A stretch of 64,000 nt of DNA, taken from positions 1 to 64,000 of the forward strand of contig NZ_WXVV01000016.1 in NCBI RefSeq assembly GCF_013433315.1, written 5' to 3'. Each line of letters starts with the position of its first letter. Position 1 is the first letter of the stretch. The position numbers and the translations under genes are program-made. This DNA is from Pseudomonas crudilactis (GTDB taxonomy: Bacteria > Pseudomonadota > Gammaproteobacteria > Pseudomonadales > Pseudomonadaceae). The notes under the pieces were generated by a model. It did not search any database. It had not been told where the DNA came from and saw only the letters and a program-made list of their open reading frames with translations. Below are positions 32,428 through 40,293 of this stretch, in pieces.

Positions 32428-32500
32428 TGAGAAGGCTTCAAGCCGCAAGCTTCGAGCTGCAAGCGAAACGCTTTGGCTGGCAGCTCGAGGCTTGTCGCTT
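32428..32500. repeat. REP-like inverted repeat between algD and alg8
   Basis: AAGCTTCGAGCTGCAAGCG and GGCAGCTCGAGGCTTGTCGC are imperfect inverse copies, a third REP class (AAGCTTCGAGCTGCAAG). In the operon mRNA it forms a stem directly after the algD stop. Confidence 0.7.
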
Positions 32501-32509
32501 AGGGCTGCT

Positions 32510-33826
32510 TTACCAGCAGATACCTTCGGTGCGAGTACCGGCGTCGGTGGCTTTGGCCATGAAGCCGACCAGGTCGATGACCTGTTTGCCGTGCGGCGCT
32601 TCCTGGGCCAGCGAGCGGAATTTTTCGTCGCGGTTGCCGAGGATGATCACGTCGGAGTTGTCGATCACCGAATCGAAGTCCGAGTTGAGCAGGGACGACA
32701 CGTGCGGGATCTTCGACTCGATGTAGTCTTTGTTCGCGCCGTGAACACGGGCGTACTCGACGTTGCTGTCGTAGATGCTCAGGTCGTAACCCTTGCCGAT
32801 CAGCATTTCCGCCAGCTCAACCAATGGGCTTTCGCGCAGGTCGTCGGTGCCGGCCTTGAAGCTCAGGCCGAGCAGGGCGACTTTGCGTTTGTCGTGGCTT
32901 TCCACGATGTCGAAGGCGTTCTGCACTTGCGATTCATTACTGCGCATCAGCGAGTTGAGCAGTGGTGCTTCGACGTCCAGCGAACCGGCGCGGTAGGTGA
33001 GGGCGCGCACGTCTTTGGGCAGGCACGAACCGCCGAAGGCGAAACCCGGGCGCATGTAGTACTGGGACAGGTTGAGGGTCTTGTCCTGGCAAACCACTTC
33101 CATCACTTCACGGCCATCGACGCCGACCGCTTTGGCGATGTTGCCGATCTCGTTGGCGAAGGTCACTTTGGTCGCGTGCCAGACGTTGCAGGTGTACTTG
33201 ATCATCTCGGCAACGGCGATGTCCTTGCGGATGATCGGCGCGTCGAGTTCTTCGTACAGCGATTGCAGAACGTCGCCGGACGCCTTGTCGAACTCGCCGA
33301 TGACAGTCATCGGTGGCAGGTCGTAGTCGGCGATGGCGGTGGATTCACGCAGGAATTCAGGGTTGACCGCGACACCGAAGTCGACACCGGCCTTCTTGCC
33401 CGAGCAGTCTTCGAGAATCGGGATTACCACGTTGGCAACGGTGCCCGGCAGTACGGTGCTGCGTACGACGATGGTGTGGCGGGTGGTTTTTTCACGCAGA
33501 ACAAAACCGATCTCGCGGCACACGGCTTCGATGTAGTTCAGTTCGAGGTCGCCGTTCTTTTTGCTCGGCGTGCCGACGCAGATCATCGACAGGTCAGTGT
33601 CACGAATCGCTTCGGCGAAGTTGGTCGTGCCACGCAGACGACCGGTCTGGATACCTTGTTGCAGAAGTTCGCCCAGGCCCGGTTCAACAATCGGCGACTT
33701 GCCGGCGTTGATCATGTCGATCTTGTCTTTGGCAACATCGACGCCAACTACGTCATGGCCCCGTGCAGACAGGCAACCGGCACATACTGCGCCAACGTAA
33801 CCCAAACCAAATATGCTGATGCGCAT
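32510..33826 (-). CDS. algD: AlgD, GDP-mannose 6-dehydrogenase
   Basis: A 438-residue cytosolic enzyme oxidising GDP-mannose to GDP-mannuronate with two NAD+, the committed step of alginate synthesis. Rossmann motif GLGYVGAVCAGCL at residues 7-19 and the active-site cysteine in FGGSCLPKDVRAL (about 268). First gene of the twelve-gene operon; AGAGG precedes the ATG. Transcription is expected from the AlgU-type promoter near 34300. Confidence 0.97.
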   Translation of the reverse strand: MRISIFGLGYVGAVCAGCLSARGHDVVGVDVAKDKIDMINAGKSPIVEPGLGELLQQGIQTGRLRGTTNFAEAIRDTDLSMICVGTPSKKNGDLELNYIEAVCREIGFVLREKTTRHTIVVRSTVLPGTVANVVIPILEDCSGKKAGVDFGVAVNPEFLRESTAIADYDLPPMTVIGEFDKASGDVLQSLYEELDAPIIRKDIAVAEMIKYTCNVWHATKVTFANEIGNIAKAVGVDGREVMEVVCQDKTLNLSQYYMRPGFAFGGSCLPKDVRALTYRAGSLDVEAPLLNSLMRSNESQVQNAFDIVESHDKRKVALLGLSFKAGTDDLRESPLVELAEMLIGKGYDLSIYDSNVEYARVHGANKDYIESKIPHVSSLLNSDFDSVIDNSDVIILGNRDEKFRSLAQEAPHGKQVIDLVGFMAKATDAGTRTEGICW

Positions 33827-33893
33827 CGCAATTACCTCTGTATATATCAGGCCTTAGAAGGCCGGAGTTAATGGTGTTCAGCGTTCATTAGTG

Positions 33894-33955
33894 CACTCGA
33901 AAGTGCGGCATACAGGCGCCACAATGCCGTGTGCAGGCATACTAAGTTTCGAGTG
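33894..33955 (-). promoter_or_regulatory. Inverted repeats in the algD leader
   Basis: CACTCGAAA (33894-33902) pairs with TTTCGAGTG (33947-33955), enclosing a smaller stem CGGCAT/ATGCCG (33906-33911/33924-33929). AGTGCACTC occurs directly before and after (33890 and 33964). The structure would sit about 70-130 nt upstream of the algD start codon in the mRNA. Confidence 0.45.
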
Positions 33956-34298
33956 TCTAAATAAGTGCACTCAAGATGTGCGCAACCAGGCCTTGTTGTT
34001 ATGACTTGCCCTGTTATGCAGCCGATCTTCTTGATAGAAGACTCTTGTGCAATCGTCTTGCGCGCTCGATGTCAGGATGAAAGTCCCGTAAATCAAGCGG
34101 TTGGGTGCTCAGGCGAGCACGTTTATAAGGGCGCGGCCATGGCCTTTGTAGGGGATATAAATGGTGCGTATCTCCTGTCCATTGTCTGTTTTGAGACTAG
34201 TTAGTCATCTAGGCAAGTTGCTGTGACAACTTGGTTACATGGCCATCTGCTCTGCGTAAGTTATCTCGTACAAACTCGGCGAGAATCGTTACCGGTGG

Positions 34299-34325
34299 TA
34301 TGAGCTATGCATTCGGACGAAGTTC
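34299..34325 (-). promoter_or_regulatory. AlgU (sigma22)-type promoter of the alginate operon
   Basis: Minus strand reads GGAACTTC, with GAACTT at plus 34320-34325, a 16-base spacer, then TCATA (34299-34303). GAACTT-N16-TCnnA is the AlgU/RpoE consensus and matches the P. aeruginosa algD promoter in its -35. The transcript would start near 34292 and have a leader of about 465 nt. The stretch 33827-34636 holds no gene. Confidence 0.65.
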
Positions 34326-34449
34326 CTGTCCGCTCATCGCGAAATCTGAAATTTCTTGAAATATTGTCAGAGATGGCACTAGTCTCAATTTGATAGCACT
34401 TTCGTTTTCGACCTTTAATAACAGGCGAAAAATCACGTTAGATAGTTTT

Positions 34450-34497
34450 GTGCCACTACGGTGAAAAAAATCAGGTGCCACTACTGAAAAAAATGAT
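34450..34497. repeat. 25-bp direct repeat upstream of the algD promoter
   Basis: GTGCCACTAC at 34450 and again at 34475 (period 25), each followed by a GAAAAAAAT tract. It lies about 125-175 bp upstream of the AlgU-type -35 box, where regulators of algD would bind. The A-tracts suggest bent DNA. Confidence 0.5.
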
Positions 34498-34595
34498 CAG
34501 TGTCGAGTGAAACTAATCTTAGAAAAGACAGGGGAGATTTTCTGGCGCCATTAAAATGGCGAAATGTGGCGAGAGTTTTTTGACATCGTGCGAGC

Positions 34596-34625
34596 TGCAC
34601 GACTCCTTATAGAAAGAGTCGTGCA
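34596..34625 (-). terminator. Hairpin terminator after yaaA
   Basis: TGCACGACTC (34596-34605) and GAGTCGTGCA (34616-34625) form a perfect 10-bp stem just after the yaaA stop at 34637. The T-run is only moderate further downstream on the minus strand. Confidence 0.6.
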
Positions 34626-34636
34626 TTGGGCATGCT

Positions 34637-35416
34637 TTATTCGGGGGCGTGGTCGCGCAAAAACACCAGGTTTTCGGGTTTCGACTGTTCGGCGCTGTAG
34701 CGATAACCCTGCACATCGAACTGTTTGAGCTGGGCCGGATCGTTGATTTTTTCCTGGATCACGAAACGGCTCATCAGGCCACGGGCCTTTTTCGCGTAGA
34801 AACTGATGATCTTGTACTGGCCGTTCTTCTGGTCCTTGAACTCGGTGTTGATGATCCGCGCGTTCAGCGCCGTGCGTTTTACCGCCGAAAAGTATTCGTT
34901 GGACGCCAGGTTGAGCAGCACGTCATCGCCCTGATCGGCCAGCGCTTCGTTCAGCCATTCGCTGATGCGCGTGCCCCAGAAGGCGTACAGGTCTTTGCCA
35001 CGGGCGTTGGCCAGTTTGGTGCCCATTTCCAGACGATAGGGTTGCATCAGGTCGAGCGGGCGCAGCAGCCCATAGAGACCGGAGAGCATGCGCAGGTGTT
35101 TTTGCGCGTAGTCGAAATCGGCTTCGCTAAAGGACTGTGCGTCGAGACCGGTATAGACGTCACCCTTGAAGGCGAGCAGCGCCTGCTTGGCGTTTTCCGG
35201 GGTGAACGCTGGCGTCCAGCTGCCGAAGCGCGCGGCGTTGAGCCCGCCGATCTTGTCCGACACGTGCATCAGTTCGCTGATCTGCGCAGGCGTCAGGTCG
35301 CGCAACTGCTGGATCAGTTCCTGGGAGTGGTCGAGGTATTGCGGCTGGGTGAAGCGCTGGGTCGCCGGCGGTGTTTCGTAATCGAGGGTCTTGGCGGGGG
35401 AAATCACCATCAGCAT
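34637..35416 (-). CDS. yaaA: YaaA-family peroxide-stress protein
   Basis: A 259-residue cytosolic protein of the YaaA (DUF328/UPF0246) family. E. coli YaaA lowers free iron during H2O2 stress and binds DNA. Family landmarks: MLMVISPAKTLDYETPP at the N-terminus, MLSGLYGLLRPLDLMQPYRL in the middle and KDQKNGQYKIISFYAKKARG later (split by ordinary residues). Start at 35416 is preceded by GGAG at eight bases; the longer open frame has no other support. Confidence 0.93.
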   Translation of the reverse strand: MLMVISPAKTLDYETPPATQRFTQPQYLDHSQELIQQLRDLTPAQISELMHVSDKIGGLNAARFGSWTPAFTPENAKQALLAFKGDVYTGLDAQSFSEADFDYAQKHLRMLSGLYGLLRPLDLMQPYRLEMGTKLANARGKDLYAFWGTRISEWLNEALADQGDDVLLNLASNEYFSAVKRTALNARIINTEFKDQKNGQYKIISFYAKKARGLMSRFVIQEKINDPAQLKQFDVQGYRYSAEQSKPENLVFLRDHAPE

Positions 35417-35533
35417 GAAGTCGTCTCCTTTAATCGTGGGGGCGATTCTAGGGGGTTGTCGGTGTTGACTCCAGCTATGGGGGTAATAGGTGTGGGGAAG
35501 CTCGGGCATTTGCGACGGCTGGTGGAATTTTTC

Positions 35534-35679
35534 CCTCACCCCAGCCCTCTCCCGGAGGGAGAGGGAGCCGATCTCATTGATTTCAAAATTTGAGTTCGAC
35601 TCGGTAGTTCCGATTGGCGGATATCGAAAGCGATACTCGGTCAGCTCCCTCTCCCCCCGGGAGAGGGCTGGGGTGAGGG
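35534..35679. repeat. Inverted pair of CCCTCTCC palindromes between yaaA and the NodB-like gene
   Basis: CCCTCACCCCAGCCCTCTCC with CGGAGGG at 35534-35566 and the opposite orientation at 35647-35679. The spacer carries CGACTCGGTA and CTCGGTCAG, the same internal words found at 4178-4490 and 22297-22494. No gene lies in 35417-35729. Confidence 0.8.
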
Positions 35680-35729
35680 CGGCGTCCTTCCGCCTTGCAC
35701 ATCAGCTATAGTGCCGCGCGGGTTTTGTT

Positions 35730-36869
35730 ATGGAGACATCCCTTTTGCGCATTGTTCTTTTATTCACCGCGTGGCTGTTGAGCTTCGGTGCCATCGCGGC
35801 GCCGGGCGATGTAGCGACGCTGGATCGCAGCACCTGGCCCGAGCAGCTCAGTAATCCGACGCTGTTTGACGTGGCTTCACGGGCGGAAATCCTCATGTTC
35901 GCCCGTGTCCTGCTGGGCACCGAGTCGATGGATGAGGCCGCTCTGGCGCAGCGTCTGGGCTTGCGCACGGTCAATATCGATGCGGTCAACATTCTGCGCC
36001 AACGCCTCTGGCAGCGCCTGCTGGCCAACTACAACTTCGCCCAGCAAAGCTGCGATCAGGACGCCTCGTTCTGTTTCCTCGTCGAAGACCTGCCGACCTT
36101 GCGCGAGCAAGCCGCCAAGTTCGTGGTCAGCGATGACAGCTATTACACCAAGTGGGCCGAGCCGAGCCGTATCTTCCATCTGCAGTATCTGGACGAGTTG
36201 ATGCGCAAGGCTGCGTTATCGCCGCAGACCAGCAACGAATTCGATCGTTTCGGCGACTACGAGCGTAATGGCGACGAGATGCACGACCGCTTGTTTCTGC
36301 TGACCTTCGACAGCGCCGCCAACGTGCAACCGGACAACACCGGTTGGCTCACCGAATACCTGCGCAAGGCAAACCTGAGCGGCACATTCTTTGTGTTGGG
36401 CAAGGATATTCAGGCGCGACTTGCTGATCGCTCGGTCAGCAGCCTGCAAGCCGGTTTCTCGAAACAGTGCGTCGGCGTGCAGGGGTGGGAGTTCCGTTCC
36501 CACAGCCACTGGCAGGACTGGCAGGATTCGGTGCGGCGCAGCGCTGATCTGGTGAAGAACAAGTTGCCGGAAAACTATGTGCCGCTGTTCCGTCCGCCAG
36601 AAGGGCAACGCCGCAGCGATGCGCAAGGTTTCTTCAACACCCAAGGCTTGCAAGTCGCGTTATGGGACATAGACGCCCAGGACGGCGCCGGCAAACTCAA
36701 GGGCGCACCGAGCGCGCAACGGGTGCTGACCCTGATGTTGCTGTGGCGTCACGGGGTGATCAATTTCAACATGAAGCAGGACGCGGTGAAGACCTCGTTG
36801 CCGTGGCTGATCACGCAAACCGCGCAGAGCGGCATTGGTTGGGAAGACTGTCAGGACGCTTTTCGCTGA
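35730..36869 (+). CDS. NodB-fold polysaccharide deacetylase-like protein with altered metal-site motifs
   Basis: A 379-residue exported protein with signal peptide (IVLLFTAWLLSFGAIAAPGD). The C-terminal half follows the NodB fold, with motif 1 as LTFDSA (191-196, normally TFDDG), motif 2 as HSHWQ (258-262, normally HSxxH) and motif 3 as RPPEG (288-292). The metal-binding Asp of motif 1 and the second His of motif 2 are replaced, so classical deacetylase activity is doubtful. ATG at 35730 has no good ribosome site; TTG at 35745 has GGAGA nine to ten bases upstream and may be the real start. Confidence 0.85.
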   Translation: METSLLRIVLLFTAWLLSFGAIAAPGDVATLDRSTWPEQLSNPTLFDVASRAEILMFARVLLGTESMDEAALAQRLGLRTVNIDAVNILRQRLWQRLLANYNFAQQSCDQDASFCFLVEDLPTLREQAAKFVVSDDSYYTKWAEPSRIFHLQYLDELMRKAALSPQTSNEFDRFGDYERNGDEMHDRLFLLTFDSAANVQPDNTGWLTEYLRKANLSGTFFVLGKDIQARLADRSVSSLQAGFSKQCVGVQGWEFRSHSHWQDWQDSVRRSADLVKNKLPENYVPLFRPPEGQRRSDAQGFFNTQGLQVALWDIDAQDGAGKLKGAPSAQRVLTLMLLWRHGVINFNMKQDAVKTSLPWLITQTAQSGIGWEDCQDAFR

Positions 36870-36885
36870 GAAACGAAGAAAGCCC

Positions 36886-36914
36886 GGAAACATTGGGCTT
36901 GGGGCGATTTTTTT
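36886..36914 (+). terminator. Terminator after the NodB-like gene
   Basis: AAGCCCGGAAACATTGGGCTT stem near 36890-36904 followed by GATTTTTTTG. The rest of the 36870-37206 gap shows no gene or clear signal apart from AT-rich stretches before phoH-like. Confidence 0.65.
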
Positions 36915-37206
36915 GCAGGATTCGGTGCAGGCGGACTTCCGACTTTAGCGGGGTCTGGGCAGTCCGCCAAGGGCTTTTCGTCACTCTGCAAAATAAACTT
37001 AAAAAAACCGTCAAAGTACTTTTTTATGTCATCGGTTTTGGAGTATTACGAAGACAGACCGCCGAAACCTGCAACACAGGTGGCGTCTTCCAAGACCCGT
37101 TTGTTTGCAGTCACTTGAATCTCCGCAGGTGAGATTTCGGCAGTCACTTCGAGGCGCAGCACCGCTCAGGTATTGCGTCTACTGGCTCTGACAAAGGTGA
37201 CCGAGT

Positions 37207-38601
37207 ATGGATGATCACGGACGTAGCCCTTCCTCCAACCAGCCAATCCTTTATGTACTCGATACCAACGTATTGATTCACGATCCAAACGCCCTGCTGA
37301 ATTTCGAAGAACACCACGTCGCGATCCCGATGACCGTGCTTGAAGAGCTGGACAAGCTCAAGAGCGGGCATCACAGCGTGGCCGCCGAATGCCGTCAGGC
37401 CATCCGGCTGATCGACAAGACCCTGGGCGATGCGTCCCCCGAAGATGTCGAACTGGGTGTGCCGATCCAGCGCGGCAAGGGCGGGCCGAAGGGCTTGCTG
37501 TCGATTCTGATGAGCAAACAGGCCGAATCGAATCTGATTCTGCCCGAGCATCTGAACGACAACAAAATCATCAACCAACTGATCGATCTGCACACCCGCG
37601 ACCCGAAAAAACCGGTGGTGCTGGTCACCAAAGACATCAACATGCGCCTCAAGGCGCGCGCCTGCGGTATTGATGCCGAGGATTACAGCACCGACCAACT
37701 GGTCGATGACGTGTCCCTGCTGCCCAACGGCTACCACAACATGACCGGCTCTTTCTGGGATCGCGTGAGCAAGGTCGATACGCGTCAGGATCACGGCCGC
37801 ACCTGGCATCAAGTGCAACTGATCGACAACCTGCCGGCGGTACACATCAACGAGTTCATCATTGATGAACAGGGCTTTGTCGGCTGGATCAAGGAGATTG
37901 ATGAGGCCAAGCTGCTGATCCTCGATCTGCACCAGGAACCGCTGCTGCATCAAGAAGCCTGGGGTCTCAAGCCACGCGACATTTATCAGAGTCTGGCGTT
38001 GTACGCGTTGCTGGATCCGGACATTCATCTGGTCAATCTATCGGGGGCCGCAGGCTCCGGTAAAACCATTCTGGCGCTGGCCGCTGCGATCGAGCAGACC
38101 ATGGTCAGCAAGCGTTATCGCCGCATCATCGCGACTCGCAGCGTGCAGGGCCTGGACCAGGAAATCGGCTTCCTGCCCGGCACCGAAGCGGAAAAAATGG
38201 AGCCGTGGCTGGGCGCCATCACCGACAACCTCGAAGCCTTGCACATGGATGACGAAAACACCCATGGCAGCGTCGACTACATCCTTAGCAAAGTGCCGTT
38301 GCAGTTCAAATCGCTCAACTACATTCGTGGTCGCAGCTTCCAGCAGAGCCTGATCCTGATCGACGAATGCCAGAACCTTACGCCGCACCAAATGAAAACC
38401 ATCATCACCCGTGCCGGCGCCGGTTCGAAAGTGGTGTGCCTGGGCAACCTCGCACAAATCGACACCCCTTACCTGTCCGCGACCAGCTCCGGGCTGACCT
38501 ACCTGACCGAACGCTTCAAGGATTTCCCGAACGGGGTGCACATCACCCTGCAAGGCGTACCTCGCTCGATTCTGGCCGAATACGCCGAATCGCATTTGTA
38601 A
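37207..38601 (+). CDS. PIN-domain / PhoH-family ATPase
   Basis: A 464-residue cytosolic protein joining a PIN nuclease domain (residues about 16-160; YVLDTNVLIHDPNAL carries the first acidic residues) to a PhoH helicase-like ATPase (about 250-460). Walker A is GAAGSGKT near residue 280 and Walker B is LILIDECQNL near 385. Relatives (PhoH2-type) unwind and cleave RNA. The start has GTGACCGAGT upstream rather than a strong ribosome site. Monocistronic, with a strong terminator after it. Confidence 0.93.
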   Translation: MDDHGRSPSSNQPILYVLDTNVLIHDPNALLNFEEHHVAIPMTVLEELDKLKSGHHSVAAECRQAIRLIDKTLGDASPEDVELGVPIQRGKGGPKGLLSILMSKQAESNLILPEHLNDNKIINQLIDLHTRDPKKPVVLVTKDINMRLKARACGIDAEDYSTDQLVDDVSLLPNGYHNMTGSFWDRVSKVDTRQDHGRTWHQVQLIDNLPAVHINEFIIDEQGFVGWIKEIDEAKLLILDLHQEPLLHQEAWGLKPRDIYQSLALYALLDPDIHLVNLSGAAGSGKTILALAAAIEQTMVSKRYRRIIATRSVQGLDQEIGFLPGTEAEKMEPWLGAITDNLEALHMDDENTHGSVDYILSKVPLQFKSLNYIRGRSFQQSLILIDECQNLTPHQMKTIITRAGAGSKVVCLGNLAQIDTPYLSATSSGLTYLTERFKDFPNGVHITLQGVPRSILAEYAESHL

Positions 38602-38614
38602 CCCTTCAACCAAA

Positions 38615-38647
38615 ACCGGGCGGCCCTAAAGCCGCCCGGTTTTTTAT
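38615..38647 (+). terminator. Rho-independent terminator after the PhoH-like gene
   Basis: AAAACCGGGCGGC...GCCGCCCGGTTTTTTA, a GC-rich stem with a T-run. Confidence 0.9.
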
Positions 38648-38666
38648 GGCCCTGCACAAATCCAAA

Positions 38667-38756
38667 TGTAGGAGTGAGCCTGCTCGCGATAGCGGTCGAT
38701 CAGTCGACATCAGTGGTGAATATCAGACCGCTATCGCGAGCAGGCTCACTCCTACA
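38667..38756. repeat. REPIN (TGTAGGAGTGAGCCTGCTCG type)
   Basis: Inverted arms TGTAGGAGTGAGCCTGCTCG and CGAGCAGGCTCACTCCTACA around about 45 bp including TATCAGACCGCTATCG. Confidence 0.9.
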
Positions 38757-38839
38757 GGGATGGTGGTGATTTCATAATCAATGATGCGGAAATTTGACCC
38801 GCAGGTTTACAATCCACGCTCCTGATCAGGAGTAATCCC

Positions 38840-39313
38840 GTGCTGACTCATCTCGATTCCCAAGGTCGCGCCAACATGGTCGACGTCACCGAAAAAGCCG
38901 TGACGTTCCGTGAAGCGACGGCCCAAGCGCTGGTGCGCATGCTCCCCGAAACGCTGCAGATGATCGTCAGCGGCGGCCATCCCAAGGGCGACGTGTTCGC
39001 CGTGGCGCGCATTGCCGGCATTCAAGCGGCGAAGAAAACCAGTGATCTGATTCCCCTGTGCCACCCGCTGATGCTCACCGGCGTCAAAGTCGAGCTCAGT
39101 GCCGACGGTGAAGACACCGTACGCATCGTCGCCCGTTGCAAACTCTCCGGGCAGACCGGCGTCGAGATGGAAGCGTTGACCGCTGCCAGTGTTGCCGCCC
39201 TGACCATTTACGACATGTGTAAAGCCGTCGATCGCGGCATGACCATCGAAAGCGTACGCCTGCTGGAGAAGGTCGGTGGCAAGAGCGGGCACTTTCAAGC
39301 GGAGCAGCCATGA
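38840..39313 (+). CDS. moaC: MoaC, cyclic pyranopterin monophosphate synthase
   Basis: A 157-residue enzyme of molybdenum-cofactor synthesis, converting the MoaA product into cyclic pyranopterin monophosphate. Start GTG at 38840 (LTHLDSQGRANMVDVTEK) with CAGGAGT upstream. Family landmarks: AKKTSDLIPLCHPLMLTGV, GVEMEALTAASVAALTIYDM and the active-site KAVDRGM. Overlaps moaD by 4 bp. No moaA or moaB in the window. Confidence 0.96.
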   Translation: MLTHLDSQGRANMVDVTEKAVTFREATAQALVRMLPETLQMIVSGGHPKGDVFAVARIAGIQAAKKTSDLIPLCHPLMLTGVKVELSADGEDTVRIVARCKLSGQTGVEMEALTAASVAALTIYDMCKAVDRGMTIESVRLLEKVGGKSGHFQAEQP

Positions 39314-39552
39314 ACCTGACCGTGAAGTTTTTTGCCCGTTACCGTGAAGCGCTGGGCGTGGATTCGGTAAAGGTTGAAGGTGATTTCGCTACCGTCGACG
39401 ACGTGCGAGCACTGCTGGCGCAACGTGACGGCGCCGAGGTGCTGAGCGAGCAGAACCTGATGTGCGCACGCAACGAAGACCTCTGCCAGCTCGACGAGCC
39501 GGTGGTCGATGGCGACGAAGTGGCGTTTTTCCCCACCGTGACCGGAGGCTGA
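39310..39552 (+). CDS. moaD: MoaD, molybdopterin synthase sulfur carrier subunit
   Basis: An 80-residue ubiquitin-like protein ending in the required Gly-Gly (TVTGG) that is thiocarboxylated and gives sulfur to MoaE. ATG overlaps the moaC stop (ATGA) and the stop is three bases from moaE, so the three are coupled. Confidence 0.95.
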   Translation: MNLTVKFFARYREALGVDSVKVEGDFATVDDVRALLAQRDGAEVLSEQNLMCARNEDLCQLDEPVVDGDEVAFFPTVTGG

Positions 39553-39555
39553 GCC

Positions 39556-40008
39556 ATGGCGATTCGTGTGCAGGCCACGCCGTTCGATCCGGGCGCTGAA
39601 GTCAACGCAATGCACGCGGCCAATGTCGGCGTCGGCGCGGTGGTGAGCTTTGTCGGCTATGTGCGCGACTTCAACGACGGCCTCGATGTGGCGGGGATGT
39701 TCCTCGAACACTATCCGGGCATGACCGAAAAAGCCCTCGGCAAGATCGCCGTTGAAGCGGAACAGCGCTGGCCGCTGTTGAAACTGGAAGTGCTGCATCG
39801 CATCGGCGCGCTGGAACCGGGCGAGCCGATCGTGTTTGTCGGCGCCGCCAGTGCCCATCGCCAGGCCGCCTTCGATGCCTGCGCCTTTGTCATGGACTAC
39901 CTGAAAACCCGCGCACCGTTCTGGAAGAAAGAGAACACCAGCGACGGGCCGCGTTGGGTTGAAGGGCGGGACAGTGATCATGCTGCGGCGGATCGCTGGA
40001 AAAAGTAA
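39556..40008 (+). CDS. moaE: MoaE, molybdopterin synthase catalytic subunit
   Basis: A 150-residue partner of MoaD that converts cyclic pyranopterin monophosphate to molybdopterin. Landmarks: VGAVVSFVGYVRDFNDG, LEHYPGMTEKAL, HRIGALEPGEP and LKTRAPFWKKE (catalytic lysines near the end). Confidence 0.95.
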   Translation: MAIRVQATPFDPGAEVNAMHAANVGVGAVVSFVGYVRDFNDGLDVAGMFLEHYPGMTEKALGKIAVEAEQRWPLLKLEVLHRIGALEPGEPIVFVGAASAHRQAAFDACAFVMDYLKTRAPFWKKENTSDGPRWVEGRDSDHAAADRWKK

Positions 40009-40033
40009 TTCCTGTAGCGCCCTTCAGTAAGCC

Positions 40034-40108
40034 TTCGCGAGCAAGCTCGCTCCCACATGGGACCTGTGTCGTGCACAAATCCAATGTGGGAGCGAGCTTG
40101 CTCGCGAA
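40034..40108. repeat. REP pair in reversed orientation (GTGGGAGCGAGCTTGCTCG type)
   Basis: TTCGCGAGCAAGCTCGCTCC with CACA comes first and TGTGGGAGCGAGCTTGCTCG with CGAA second, so the conserved GTGGG ends face each other. Confidence 0.85.
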
Positions 40109-40157
40109 GGGGTCATCTGCAACACCAAAAACTTCGCAGACACTCTCTTCTCCCTGA

Positions 40158-40190
40158 TTGACGGCTTGTACCTATAAGTCCAATATGGAT
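40158..40190 (+). promoter_or_regulatory. Promoter and candidate DauR operator of the binding-protein gene
   Basis: TTGACG at 40158-40163, 17-base spacer, then CAATAT at 40181-40186. The -10 lies inside the near-palindrome GTCCAATATGGAT (40178-40190), which closely matches GTCCATTATGGAC before dauB. Operator function is inferred from the shared motif. Confidence 0.45.
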
Positions 40191-40293
40191 TTCCAAGTAC
40201 AAAAAAGCTTCATTCTTGCCGCTCAAAGCTCCCCGCTTGCAGCTGCTCTTCTTCATCTTGCCAAACCAACAACAAACCCGCGAGAGAACGAAC

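Noticed and set aside
34160..34200. CCATTGTC as an AlgR-type site in the algD region
   Set aside because: Only partial similarity to CCGTTCGTC-type boxes and located in the leader; too weak to call.
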